Part shown: one piece after another, positions 1-12,149 of the stretch
Layout of the letters: every line of letters starts with the position of its first letter
Position numbering within the stretch: the stretch's first letter is position 1
From: Cunninghamella blakesleeana
Taxonomy: Eukaryota > Mucoromycota > Mucoromycetes > Mucorales > Cunninghamellaceae
Reading direction: 5' to 3'
Assembly: GCA_017871115.1 (NCBI GenBank)
Contig: JAFCIZ010000001.1
Span: 2,585,501-2,649,500 of the forward strand
Length of the DNA stretch: 64,000 bases
The notes under the pieces: generated by a model
Database searches by the model: none
Seen by the model: the letters and a program-made list of their open reading frames with translations, nothing else
Told to the model about the DNA's origin: nothing
Translations under genes and position numbers: made by a program

Positions 1-762
1 GTACACCTGGGTAACCAATCATTGTTTTCTTCATTTCTTCATCGATTTCATCCAATTCATCATCTTCCCCACCAACGCTCGTATCTTGCGTTGCTTTTCT
101 TTTTTTTTGTTTTTCCGAGTTTAGAGGTGTAGATACGTAATTACTAGAATCATCACGACTATGATTAGCATCGTCAGCATCCGTATATGGTAATAAAAAT
201 ATAAAATGAACTTCACCTATTTGTATCTTGGTACTGAATAAATTAAAATAGGTATATGTTAATAATCAATCAGTTCATTAATAATTTTTTTTAAAAAAAT
301 ACCTTATGCGTGTTTTTCTTTTTTTTTTTTTCTTTTTTTCTTTTTTTTCTTTTCTTTATCTTACCGATTTTCAAGAGGAACAGTTATACCACGTTCAATA
401 AATTGTTCATTAACAAAAGCACCATTTTTTCCAATAACCATCATTTCAAAACGTTGGGTAGTAAAGTTATAAAAAAGCCTAGCATGTTGGCGGGATACCG
501 ATTTTGTACTGCCTAATGGAATATCAACTCTGTCTGCTTTACCTTGTCGATTTACTTTTCTACCTAGAGTTACTTGTAGTGTACGAATATAATAGCAAAA
601 TCGTTCACCTTCTAATTTTGCATAAGCTTGTACAGGACCCATATCGACTGTATTTGCAGTTGGTTTTGATGATTCGCCTTGATCTATTGATGTTATTGAT
701 ATATTGTCTTCTGCGGTTGAAACTTCTGAAGTGGTACTTTCTTTTGAATTGATAGTCGTCAT
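1..762 (-). CDS. FHL1: Fhl1-like FHA-domain transcription factor (5' part; continues past left edge)
   Basis: Two exons are visible on the complement: 365-762 (start codon at 762) and 1-233, joined across an AT-rich intron (GT donor at 364-363, CAG acceptor at 236-234). The joined protein has an acidic, Ser/Thr-rich N-terminus. An FHA domain follows from about residue 45 (AYAKLEGERFCYYIRTLQVT, then GRK, SRQHARLFYN, GKNGAFVNE), and across the junction IQIGEVHFIFLLPYT. This order and wording match fungal Fhl1, in which an FHA domain precedes a forkhead DNA-binding domain and which controls ribosomal-protein and rRNA-processing genes. After the FHA comes a Lys-rich, acidic linker ending near MKKTMIGYPG at the window edge. 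The forkhead domain is not in view, so the Fhl1 assignment rests on the FHA alone. The gene is divergent from the MSP-repeat gene at 1329. Confidence 0.82.
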
Positions 763-1328
763 TTTTTTTTTCTCTTATCTTTTATCAAATCCGACGAGAT
801 ACTTAAAAAAAGAATTATATAATATTTTTATATATTCGTCTTGGAGAAAATTAATAATAAAAAAAGGAAGTGTTTGTTTGAAATGAATGAGGGATATATT
901 TGTAATAATAACAATAATAAAAAGAATGGATAAAAAAATAAGAGTGTATATGTAAAAATTGATATAAAATATTAATTAGGCTATAATAAATATTTTTTTA
1001 CGATAATTATAATAAATGTATTTAATGGATATATTATTATATTTTAGAAAATAGAATATATACAACTACGTGTCAATAAAGTAAATTAATTTAAAAAGTA
1101 AAAAAAAAAGTGAAAAGAAACTGGTTTAAAAAAAAATATAGAGCTTAAAAAATCTTTCTCCCGGCGGAATTTTAAAAAACATACCACCAATTTTTTTTAT
1201 TTAACAAGTGATTTTTTCCCTATTTCTTTTTCTTTCTCACCACTTTTTTTTTCTTTCACTTGCTTTTTTTTTTTATTTAAAAAAAAGCTTATAAATTTAT
1301 TTTACATCTTTGCTATCAAAGATCCTCA
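763..1328. other. Intergenic region between divergent genes (shared promoter)
   Basis: Non-coding, AT-rich. On the side of the rightward gene (about 1200-1270) there is a CT-rich patch on the plus strand, then CTTATAAATTT near 1288-1298, which could serve as a TATA element about 35 bases before the start codon. A small GC-rich word, CCCGGCGG, sits at about 1162 in otherwise AT-only sequence. No RNA gene was seen. Confidence 0.5.
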
Positions 1329-4300
1329 ATGTCTGGGCAAGATGACAGCGAGGATGCAACTCTTTTTGAATTGGTGGATATACATGGTCGGCTGACTATG
1401 GATCAAGTGTATGAAAATGGATTACATGCTTTAAAACGACTTCATATTTCCAACTTGACAAACAAACGAATTGTTGTGCGTATGCGATCAAATTTACGTA
1501 ATCAGCTTATTTTTCAAACAGATAATGAAAACTTAATAGAATGGGATGTAGGCGATGAAACAACAAATACAGTAGCTTGGTCTCAAACCTATTTACAAAA
1601 ACAATCGCAACAAATAATCATTAGACAACCTTGTAACGAATTATTTAATCAAGTTAATCATATAGATGAATTAACTTTATTACCTCATGAAACAAAACCT
1701 TTAATAATTGGATTTTTACCTGAAGCTAGAGATGACGATGATGATAATAGTACAACTGGTGGAGGAGTTGCTGCTAGTAGTGGTAGTGGTGGTGGTAGTA
1801 ATAATGGAAATAGCAATAATAACAATAACAATGGTGTTTATTTACAGCAATCCGAAACGGACACATTCGGCTGGTATAATGTCACTGGTAGTATATTCTT
1901 TTTTGGATATTTTGATATATCATGCAACGTTCCAGACTATCAATTAGCAATCAAGTTTCGTGCAAACGTTTGTCAATCGATTTTATGGACGGATGTTGCT
2001 GAAACTGGAATCAATTTTGACGATTGTATCATGGGTGAAACATACTCTCAAGATTTTATTTTAAAAAACAAATCAGACATCGATTTATATTGGAAATTAA
2101 ATACTGTAGACTTACCCGAAGGGTGGCTTCATTTTATGAACGTAGATACAACTGAACTAATAGATCATGGTCCTATTGAAGGTGGTTCTCATATGCGTAT
2201 TCGTATTACTTTTACACCTAAAGAAGTTGGAGAATTCAGTTATGATTTACAATTAGAAAATTTAAATGATGCTCGTAACGTAATCCAAGTTAAAATCCAT
2301 GCTATTGTAAGGTCTGTTGCACATAAGGAATCCCTGGTAATATCAAGTGGAAATATAATAGATTTTGGTGATTGCATTTCTGGTCAATGGAAAGTACAGC
2401 AAATGGTGTTAAATAATATTAGTGAAAATACTTTGGAAATTCGTTTTATACCTGAAGGTGTTAGTGATGTTGTATTTGATATCAAGTCAAGTTTGGACAC
2501 AGCTGATGATACTGACCAACAACAACAACAGCAACAACAGATTTTGCCACAGCGTAATTTATTATTGACACCAATAACTACAATTGCTAGTGTTAGCGAA
2601 CTCTCAGCTACAGATAGTGATTTTTCTCGCTCTTCTTCACCTATTTCTATGGAGTCCTCTAGTGTTTGGGGCACTGGTGCTCGTATTTATACTCCATCAG
2701 CAGCTACTATGTCTGTAAGATCTACAACTGATTCAGAAGCCAAAACTCAACCATCTTCACGTAAGTATTTTTTTTTTTTTTGTAAACCTATATATAAATG
2801 TAAATAATATATATTTACTAAATTAACTATGTTTCTTTTTCTTCTTTTTTTTATATAAAAAAAATAGATCCGGTTGAAAATTATACAAGAATTGAAGATC
2901 TTTTATTAAAACCTGGCAAAGAAAGAACTATACAAATATCCTACAGACCTAAAAAAGATGCAAGTTTAAATGATTTTAATGCTGGGCAGTTAATACGGCG
3001 GAATTTTAGAATTGTACTTGAATATGGCACTTATCGTAGTACAGAGCCTAAAGAGCGTAAATCCATTCAATGTAGGGCAAGAACATGTACATCTTTCGTT
3101 GAAGTGATTCCTAAAGAAATAAATTTTGGGGATACTGATGTTGGAACTCTTAAATCCATACCTATCAATATATTTAATCGTTCTGATATTATGGCAAGAG
3201 TAGAACTAGAATTCACGTCAAAAGTATTAAATTGTTTAAGAGGTGAAATTTCAATTCAACCACGTGGCTATGTTGAACTCAAACTTGATTTATATCCCCG
3301 CAAGGTGAACCCAGAGTATAGAAAGCAAATTACTTTGGTGAATTATTTAAATAATGACAACGATCAAATCATTGAAGTACAAAGCACCAATATAGATAAA
3401 AATAGGGTTACATTCCATTCTTTATTCTATCGTATTCTTACAGCTACCGGTGCAAACTATTTAGATTTTGGATCTATAGCCTTAAATTCTCCTTCTCTTA
3501 GAACGTTTACTGTAGAAAATATTAGAAACAAACCTTTGACACTAGATATCACCACTTCAGCACCTGATGATATAGCAATTTACGTAAAAAAGAAGCGTGC
3601 TCTAACTCGTGTTTTAACTTCATCGCCATCAACAACTCACACTACTCATCACAATCATCACAATCAACATACTGTGAAAAAAAAGGATCATCGTATACAT
3701 TTACAACGGCTACTTTTAGATAATAACAGTAGTAATAATACACCTGATAAATTGCAACAAAAACGTGCTATTCGTGCAGATCGTGCAGCCTTTTCCACTA
3801 CAGCTTATTTGGATTTGGCTACCACTCCTGCAGTAAAGAATGGAAAACGGCGCTTACTAAGATCAGTTAATAAAAGAGAGCTCTGGGATTTGCGTGACAT
3901 GACTAGTTTGGCAATGGAAAATGAAAAAAATATTAAACGTAATGTAAATATTAACAACAATAACAATTCTACTGTAAATACAAACATAAACAACAAAATT
4001 AACAACAACAAAAGCAATATTGCCAATAGCATAAATAAAAATATCAGTAGTAATGGGAATAGAAGTAGCAATATTAATAACAAGAATAATAGAAGTAATG
4101 AATATGATGACAAAAATGTGAACACTACAGCTAAACATAATAACAACAGTAACAGTATTAATAGCAATAGTAATGATATCAAGGATAAAAATGTAGTTAA
4201 TAATATGTTGAATGATAGAAGTAGTAAAAAAGGCTCTTTTTCAGCATCACATCGATCAATGGGAATTACGGCTGCCAGATATAAATCAAGAAAAAATTTA

Positions 4301-7300
4301 AATTGGTCTGACATCACAGGCAAAACTCGTGTACCATTTGAAGATCTTTTATCAGTACTTGAACACGAATCAAAAGCGTCAACCCCGCTTTTTCCTAAAC
4401 AATCAGCAGAAGAGCAATTTGTTAGACATCAGTTAGCATGGCGACATGAAATGAATAGATTAATAGAAAAAGGTGATTTAGTACAAACATCAACAGTTCA
4501 TGTAGATCCAGAAGGTGAAGAAGAAGTAGTTATTGTTTACACTCCAAATGGCACCAATAAACCTTATATACAAAGTGCTCCTAAAAAACAAGACGCTCGT
4601 ATCTTTTTGCGGCTAGTAGATTTTGACCGTGACATTGAACAAACAGAGTTTGAAAACTTGTTAGATTTAAATCAAAATGATATTCCTTTACGTGAAGTAA
4701 TTGTACGTGCTCAACTCTGTCGTTCAGTAATGGATCTAGGTCAAAAGAATATTAATTTTGGAATTGTAGAACGAAATGAACGTCATGCAAAATCTATTTT
4801 ATTACACAATCGTAGTGAAACACCCCTGCTTTATGCTATACGTAAATCAGGATCAATTGCTTCAGGTGACATTGACTTAGGCGCTGGACGTTATGGTGTT
4901 GTACGTGCTTTTGGTAAGAGGGAGATTGAATTTACATTTGAACCGACTTTACCTGGACCATTTATGGAACGACTGATAGTTGAAAATATCCGTGATAGTA
5001 ACAATGATCAAGTTCTTTCACTTAAAGCAATGGTGCGTAAACCTTCAACATTTTATATTCAATCTCTGGAATTGGCTTTTGGGCCATGTTTATTGGATCA
5101 AGCTTGCTCTCATAGTGAAACTATTGTTGTTACGAATACGAATAAACAATCACGCATGTTTGAAGTTAGAGTTGACCCTAATGAAGCTATCTTTGGATGC
5201 TATTTTGGTGAATTTGATTTTATAGTGGAAGACGATGAATCAAAAAAGACTCTTACAAAGGAAGCTGAAGAAGAAATTGAAAATTTGGAGCAAAAATTAA
5301 AAATTGCTAAACGTAAAAACCAACCTGATAAAATCAAAAAATATTTGAAAAAACTGGAAAAACTTAAGGAAACAAATGTTGAAAAAGATCAAGATCCTAC
5401 CACTCCTACTTCTGCTACTATGAAGGATCCTAGTGCAATGATATACAAAAAGACTTCTGAAAGTGTAGTATTTCCTTTGGACCCTCATGCAACTAAAACA
5501 ATTACTGTACATCTTAAGGCTGTTATGAGACCTTTAAAGCAAGGTGAATCATTCCAAGATACTGATATGCCACCACTTCAAGTTAAAGGAAGAATCTTAG
5601 TTCATGAATATAAAAATACAGATGTTTGTAAAAGTGTCATGTATACAGCTTTAATATGTAAAAATCAAGCAGATTATTCTCGCGCATTATCATTAGATGG
5701 AGATTCTGGAATTACACCATCGTCATCACCACCACATTCTATTATAACTACTGCAACTAATACTACAATTAATACTATTGCTGACACAACTATTACAAAT
5801 GAACCTGCACATATATCAATTAATACCGACCAGCCTACCGAAGCTCTTAAATTAGAAAGAACAAACTTTGATGCGGAAAGGGCAGAGATAAATCAACGAT
5901 CCACATTTTATGTACGTGTCACTAATGAATCAGATAAACAACTACCGTATAGTTTTGTAGTTAGTGAAGATGAAAAAGACTTTTTTATATGTCCAACTGC
6001 AACTACACCATTGGATCCTAATGAAACTCGTAAAATTACATTTGAAATATTACCAACAACTGTAGGAAAACAACAGCATACATTAGCACTTCGTAATGAT
6101 GATACTGGTGTTTTACAACATTTTACTCTACATTGTCTTGTTCACCGCAATCAATATTTATCTTTTCCTTCCTTATCGGAAGATACCCATGGTGAATTGG
6201 ATCTTGGATTTTCTTATGTAGATCCTGGTAATAAGTTTTCTCAAGTCACTCCATTACTGATTAAAAATATTACTGATGAAGACATCTTTATCTCATGTCA
6301 AAGTAATCTTTCACATCAAGTTCTTATATTTATGGATGAATTTGGCGAACGTGGTTTGGTAGATATGATGCCTTTTAAAAGTGGTAGTCTGATGACAGTT
6401 TGGGTTGCTATCCAACCAAATCTTTTGACAGGATATTTGGGTAATACAGTTGATGATTGTCGTACACTAGTTGGTGGTATCAAATTTTCTATTTTTAACA
6501 AGAATGAAGATGAAGAAAATAACAGTAAGAATTATATTACACATAATAAAATAAAACAAATTAACAGAGAAGAGGAATGGCGTTTACAAAAAAAAAAAAA
6601 GATAACTTTAAATTGAGTGGTAAATATATATATATATATATATTAAAATAAACTTATTATTATTATTATTATTATTTCAGTTAATCTTCTATGGACACAG
6701 ACAGTGAAGTTTACTACAGTTATTGGTGAATCGCATCTTCAAGTATCTCACAAGATAATTAACTTGGGTTATACCGATCTCCTAAATGAAGAATTTTATG
6801 GAGCATTTACTATACAAAATAAATCTGGAAAACTTCCTTTAGATTATGAAGTTGAATGTACAAGTGGTAATATTGTTTTGGACCGTCGTGGTGGTACCTT
6901 AAAAGGATGGAAAGGTATTAGTAGTTCTACTAGTACGGAAGAAACTGGTGAGGATGATGAAGATTACATTGATACATTGGCAACATCTCTAGCTCAAATT
7001 ACATTCCGTATTTATTCTTATCGATTTGGATTATTAAACGAAAGACTTTTAGTAACTAACAAGCACAACAGTAATGAAATATTTGAAATTGAAGTACGAT
7101 TATTCGTAGATTGTGGAAAAATGGATCTTTTATCAGTACCGTCAAAACAAATAGCACTAGATACTAATGTATATCACAGTAATCATCGTGAAGCATACCC
7201 ATTAAGAACTATTAAGTGGGAAAGTATATACGTATATCCTGAAGACAATGGTCCAAACCATGTAGGTGAACCTAAACTTACTATGATGCAATTACCTCCT

Positions 7301-8968
7301 GAAGATGAAAATAGACTCTATCAGCGTGAAATTGAAATAGCTAATACTTCTGGGCAACCTATGCTATTATTCGCAGCAAGTGATGTAGATGTGAAGGTTA
7401 CTTGGATGGTACAAGATCAAAATAAAATAATAGAAACATCAATGCTAGAGCAATCAGTTGTTAAACCATTTTATCAATGCAGTAATAATCAACTTTCACT
7501 TCAACCTGGCCAACGTGTTCGTGTAAAAATACATTGTCCTTCAATCGAAAAAATATCTGAAGATGGTCTCTGTTTAGCTGTCAATGGAAGAAGTGGATTA
7601 TTAAAGGGTATGCTGATACTATATGATGAGCGACAACAAGTAGATGTAATGGCAGTAGAATTGGAAGCATTGTTTTGTGTATCATTATCAAATTTATCAG
7701 TAGACAGAATAGATTTAGGTCAAATTGGGCATGTCAATTCTTGGAAACCAACAAAATTTCAATTTTCTGTGTACAATGTTGCTGATGTTCCAATGGTATA
7801 TACTATTCAAGCACCACTATTTTTTGACTTTGTTCCTTTGGATAAAAATGGCACTCAACTCACTAAAGATAAACGATTCTATGTTCCAGCACGCAAAACC
7901 CAAATGGTAGAAGGTATTTTAGATCCAGAAAGAATAGACGATAGAAACTCTGGCATTAGACGGTACGATATACACATAATCAATCAAAGAAACCCATGTA
8001 ATGTGATGGCATTAAGATTAAAAGCAGTTATGACCAGATTTGAATTATGTTTTGATCGGTTGGTAGATGGTGAATTATTACTTCCACCTTTACAACACCC
8101 TATTCCTAATCCTAATGTTACTTGCGATAATTGGTTTGCAATTCGGAATACAACTGAAGATGATATTAGATTTGAAATTGGTGCAGATATTTGTCCTGAT
8201 TTGAAAGATTATATAAAACTAGATGTACTATCGAGATACTCAAACTCACCCCTTAAAGGTGGCATCACTGTAAGTGCTCAAGGTAAAATGGAAGTTAGAA
8301 TTCGTGCATCACCAAATGAATCAACAAGACTACCTCGTGATCGTCCTGATTTAACAGATACTTCTTCTGGTATAATAATGGCACAATTATGGGTGACAAC
8401 TAACCCTAAAGATGAAGATCAGACTGTTCGTGAAGTAATACCAGTAAGAATATTTTTAGTTGATACTCCAACGTTTTCCTTAAGTGAACGCCGTCTTGAT
8501 TTTAAGCTGGTTACATATTATCGCGACCAGCAACAGCAACAGCAACAGCAACAACAACAACAACAACTTGACTCAAATTATATTACTAATACTGATAATG
8601 ATTTATTACAGCACAACATCATAGAAGATGATTTGTTATCATTACAATCTACACCAGCTGTATGTGTGCCTGAAAGCTACCCACTTACAATAATTAACCA
8701 TGCAACAAAAGTACCGCTGAATTTTAAAATAACAGTAGATGGACCAACTGAATTCCCAACTGAGCAATTAATTGAAATATCACCTTTGGCAGCTGATAGC
8801 ACTGGTGAAGTTGAGCCCGGAGGATCTCTTACTTTGACTGTATCTCTAAAAAACCCTGAAGATAACTTACCTGAACAAATCAAAATTCATGTAGACGATT
8901 TGGACGCTATTGGTGGTACTCGTCAAACTACTACAATATTTATGACAGAAATCGTTTGGGACTTATAA
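1329..8968 (+). CDS. Giant MSP/ASH (Hydin-like) repeat protein
   Basis: Exons 1329-2760, 2868-6524 and 6681-8968 join in frame to about 2458 aa. Intron 1 splits a His codon. Intron 2 uses the GTAAGA donor at 6525 and restores frame with NLLWTQTVKFTTV; reading on past 6525 instead gives an intronic Lys/Asn tail. The protein repeats a pattern of I-x-F/L-G, a turn, then a strand ending in N-x-S/T, typical of immunoglobulin-like MSP/ASH modules. Examples begin near residues 227 (INFDDCIMGETYSQDF), 343 (IDFGDCISGQWKVQQM), 561 (INFGDTDVGTLKSIPI), 675, 1105 (INFGIVERNERHAKSI), 1212, 1587, 1722 and 2039. Low-complexity inserts include an Asn-rich stretch at about 3940-4220 and two polyGln runs. A charged helical segment is encoded at about 5260-5390. 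No signal peptide or membrane span is obvious. This family is best known from cilia and centrosomes (Hydin, CFAP47, CEP192); its function in this fungus is unknown. Confidence 0.85.
2517..2540 (+). repeat. CAA/CAG repeat coding 8 Gln
   Basis: Eight consecutive Gln codons, mostly CAA, inside exon 1 of the MSP/ASH protein in a low-complexity linker. Confidence 0.9.
8528..8566 (+). repeat. CAG/CAA repeat coding 13 Gln
   Basis: Thirteen Gln codons near the C-terminus of the MSP/ASH protein. Mixed CAG and CAA codons suggest it is older or more stable than a pure repeat. It follows a module beginning LDFKLVTYYRD. Confidence 0.9.
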
Positions 8969-9815
8969 TCATTGTTTTATTTTAATATCTATATTCGATT
9001 AATTTTATTATTTTTATTTTATTTTGTTGTTTTAAAAAAGTATATATTTCTAAATCATAATTTTAATAAACTATTTTTTTTTAAAAAAAATTAAAATAAA
9101 GTAAAAGTAAAGGATAATAAACTGATATAGGGTAAAAAAAAAAAAAAAAGTATAAAAAAAGGATAGAAAATAATAAAGATGATAGAGAAAAACGAAGAGG
9201 AAAAAGGAAAGATAGCTACTTTTTTTGAGGAAGGCTAATTTTACTCATGGTGCATATAGATATAAGAGAAAAGAACAAAAATTATTATTATTATTATTAT
9301 ATCGAATAAATAAACAAAAATAAAGGATTATACCAAATCAGCTTGTTGATTTTATGCCATTTTGTTCCTTTTTTATTATTTTTAATTTTTTTTTACTTCA
9401 TTTTCTTAATAAATACCCGCTCTAAAAAGTGAAGATAAAATGTCAGCAAAAATGAATCCAAAGAAGAAATTGGCTATCAAAAATAAAGATACTATCATCA
9501 CCATCCTTTTTTTTTTTAATAAAAAAAATGTGGCAGTAAATTAAAAAAAGGTAAAGAAGTATTATTTTGAAGTTTACCAATTATTTTTTAAGGTTACATA
9601 GCCACTTTATTATTATTATTATTATTATTGTAATACATAAAAACAAACACAAATAAAATAAAGTTAAAAAGTATAGTTACAAATTCCAAATGTAGTTATT
9701 TTCAAACAGTGGCTAAACTTTAACAAATATTTTTTAGTAAGAAATTAATGTTTTAATATATAATAATAGATAGAGAGGGTTATAAACATGATTAGTTCTA
9801 TACTATAAAATTAAA
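8969..9815. other. Convergent intergenic region
   Basis: 3' flanks of the MSP/ASH gene and the Kelch gene. Holds A/T homopolymers and short ATT runs (about 9280-9300 and 9608-9630). A 34-codon ATG-initiated frame at 9440 has nothing else to support it. No gene or RNA recognised. Confidence 0.5.
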
Positions 9816-10166
9816 TTAATTATACGAAGGTTGATGGTAATGATTAGGTTGGTTATTAGAATGATGTTGAAGATAACTTGCTGCTTCGCCTCCTTGAGCT
9901 ACATTGGTTGACATTGTAGGTGGTGGTTGAGGTATGGTCGATGGATATTGATTATAATCAGTTGCTTCCACTTTTGCATATCCATTATTGAACGTATTTA
10001 ATTGATGTCCATCAGCCACTACCGCTGTTGAAACAGGTTGATGTGTTTCATTCTTTTTCACAAATAAGAATAAAGCAGCACCAATCAATGAGATTAACTA
10101 TTATAAATATAAAAAAAAAATCAGCACGTTATTAAAATGAATAATTCAGCTATACATTTTTTTAGA

Positions 10167-10197
<31 letters not shown>

Positions 10198-11223
10198 ATT
10201 AATGAGAAGAAAATAAAGAATAATGACTTACGATAAAACCACCACCACTAATACCTCCAGCAACAGCAACGTTTGATGATGAATAGCCATACATTGTGCC
10301 ATAACTTGATCCACCATTATTGCCATTGTTATTTGTATTGCCATTTTGAGAAGTATAAATAGCAGAAGTTGAGAAAGAGGATTGCCATTGATTAGTTACG
10401 GAATCAAACACGTTCACATTATTTTGGACAACTCCATTACTATCAACACCATTCATAATAAGTACAGTTCTTGATTTGTAGGATACGGCTATTAAATAAA
10501 TAAACAATGAAATGAAAAATATAAGTTATTTTATAAATTATATTGATATATTTGTTGTTATTATGATTTATTATTTTATTTTATTGTACCAGAATGACCC
10601 CTAAGTAAATAATAAATAAATAAATGATATATTTATATATAAATTTAGTAAATTTGATATATTGTGGTTATTATCATTTTTAATTTTTGATATACTATAT
10701 TTAATATAAATTACCAAAGGCGTGGACCGTCATTTGTAGAAATTTTCTTCCATGCATTTGAAACCATATCCAATGTATAAAGAGTATCAGTGACGGGTTG
10801 ATTTGAAGCTAAAAGATTTTTTAAAATAATAATAATGATGTTATAAAATAAACTAATACAATACTAACTATAATATAAGGTGGTGTATATACATAATTCA
10901 ACTTACTAGGATCAAGACCACCAAACAATATATATTTATAATTAAGAATATCAACAGGTGAAAGAGTATGATAAGATCTTGGAGAAGGAGTATCACCAGT
11001 AATAGGTTGATTTGTCCAAGTACTTAAAATGGTGTTATATTGTGGAATAGAACTCATAGAAGCAGCCGACCATTGAAGAGGGCCATTTGGAGCAACTTTC
11101 ACTTCAAGACCACCAACAACACTGATATGAAAACCATCCATGACCAAAACATGACCTATTCTAGATGGCGAAGTAGTTGTACCAAAGGTAGTTTTTATAG
11201 ATGGGTTCCAAGTACCTGTCTAT

Positions 11224-11254
<31 letters not shown>

Positions 11255-12149
11255 TTTGATTTTTTAATTTGATTTTATCTAAATATATTTTTCATCTATT
11301 TTTATTATTATTAGTCAAATTACCATAGGATTCATCACTAACATTGTATTAGAATAGTTAGCACTAGGATATCCAATTGTAGAGTCCCTATATAAACAAT
11401 AAATAAAGTAATAAATATATAAATAAGATAACTAAATCATCAGTATAATAATAATAATAATAGTAACTAACCAATAACCACCGAAAATATAAACTTGTTT
11501 GTCAGAAGGGTTTACAATACCGTAAGAACCACGTCTAAATTCATAAAAAGGTAAATTGGTAAGTTAATTAACTAATTAATAAAAATATTAAATAGAATAT
11601 ATATATATATATATGTATATGATAGCTTACGCTTGACCCAAACTATCAGTAAGATTTTTAAAAGGAAGTTGATTCCATTTATTTAAAAGAGTATCATAAC
11701 TTAAACTTTGATATAATAAAGGCTTTCCATCACTAGAGCCTGTACCACCGTTCACAAAATAACTACTAGAAGAACTAGGGGCCATAACAAATTCACTATT
11801 AGGTTCAGGAGCTGGCGCTAAGGATTCCCATCCATTTGATAAAGAAGAAAGGTCCTTATAATCTTGATTCAATTTTAAAACATAATGATCATTTAAATAA
11901 GTTGGACTACTAGTTGCTGATACACCTCCTAAACAATAAACGTTGGAGTCACCGACTATGGTACAACCTATAATAATACAATAGACCCAAAAATAAAAAA
12001 AAATAAAAAAGAAAAAATAATAAATGAATAAAATCTTTTCCTTTATTGGTCTGTATTTTATATTGATTACCTCCTTTCAATCTTGGTGGTGGAAGTACCG
12101 CTAAAACAAGCGGTGATAACGTTGCAAGAGCTAATAATATCTTATTCAT
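9816..12149 (-). CDS. Secreted Kelch-repeat protein with one transmembrane helix
   Basis: Nine exons on the complement: 12071-12149, 11631-11967, 11472-11534, 11324-11387, 10907-11219, 10715-10808, 10590-10600, 10232-10488 and 9816-10097. They join in frame to 499 aa. The N-terminus (MNKILLALATLSPLVLAVLP) is a signal peptide. The ectodomain has Kelch signatures: VYCLGGV, QVYIFGGYW, HISVVGGLE, YILFGGL and RLWGHSAVSY, each followed by a strand ending in a W such as NKWNQL, GTWNPS, NAWKKI or NQWQSS. This suggests a beta-propeller outside the cell. A Gly/Asn/Ser-rich stalk leads to a hydrophobic span (FILISLIGAALFLFVKKN, about residues 400-420) and a roughly 80-aa cytosolic tail rich in Pro, Gln, Asn and His. 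Catalytic residues of a galactose-oxidase-type enzyme were not identified. A role at the cell surface or wall is inferred. Confidence 0.85.
10590..10600 (-). other. 11-nt microexon of the Kelch gene
   Basis: An AG acceptor (10602-10601) and GT donor (10589-10588) flank just 11 bases. Including them joins the preceding exon (ending RLW) to the next one (starting AVSYKSRT) as W-G-H-S-A-V, a canonical Kelch blade motif. Skipping them shifts the frame. Confidence 0.8.

Noticed and set aside
3805..4323. Long leftward Leu/Ile-rich frame opposite the MSP/ASH gene
   Set aside because: It is the antisense reading of the Asn-rich coding tract. Its hydrophobic composition follows from that, not from a membrane protein.
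6525..6616. Lys/Asn tail extending MSP/ASH exon 2 to a stop at 6616
   Set aside because: It begins at a good GTAAGA donor whose phase matches the acceptor at 6680, and the downstream exon continues the same protein family.
9440..9541. Short ATG frame beginning MSAKMNPKKKLAIKNK
   Set aside because: Only 34 codons, ending in homopolymer translation. No conserved feature or splice partner found.
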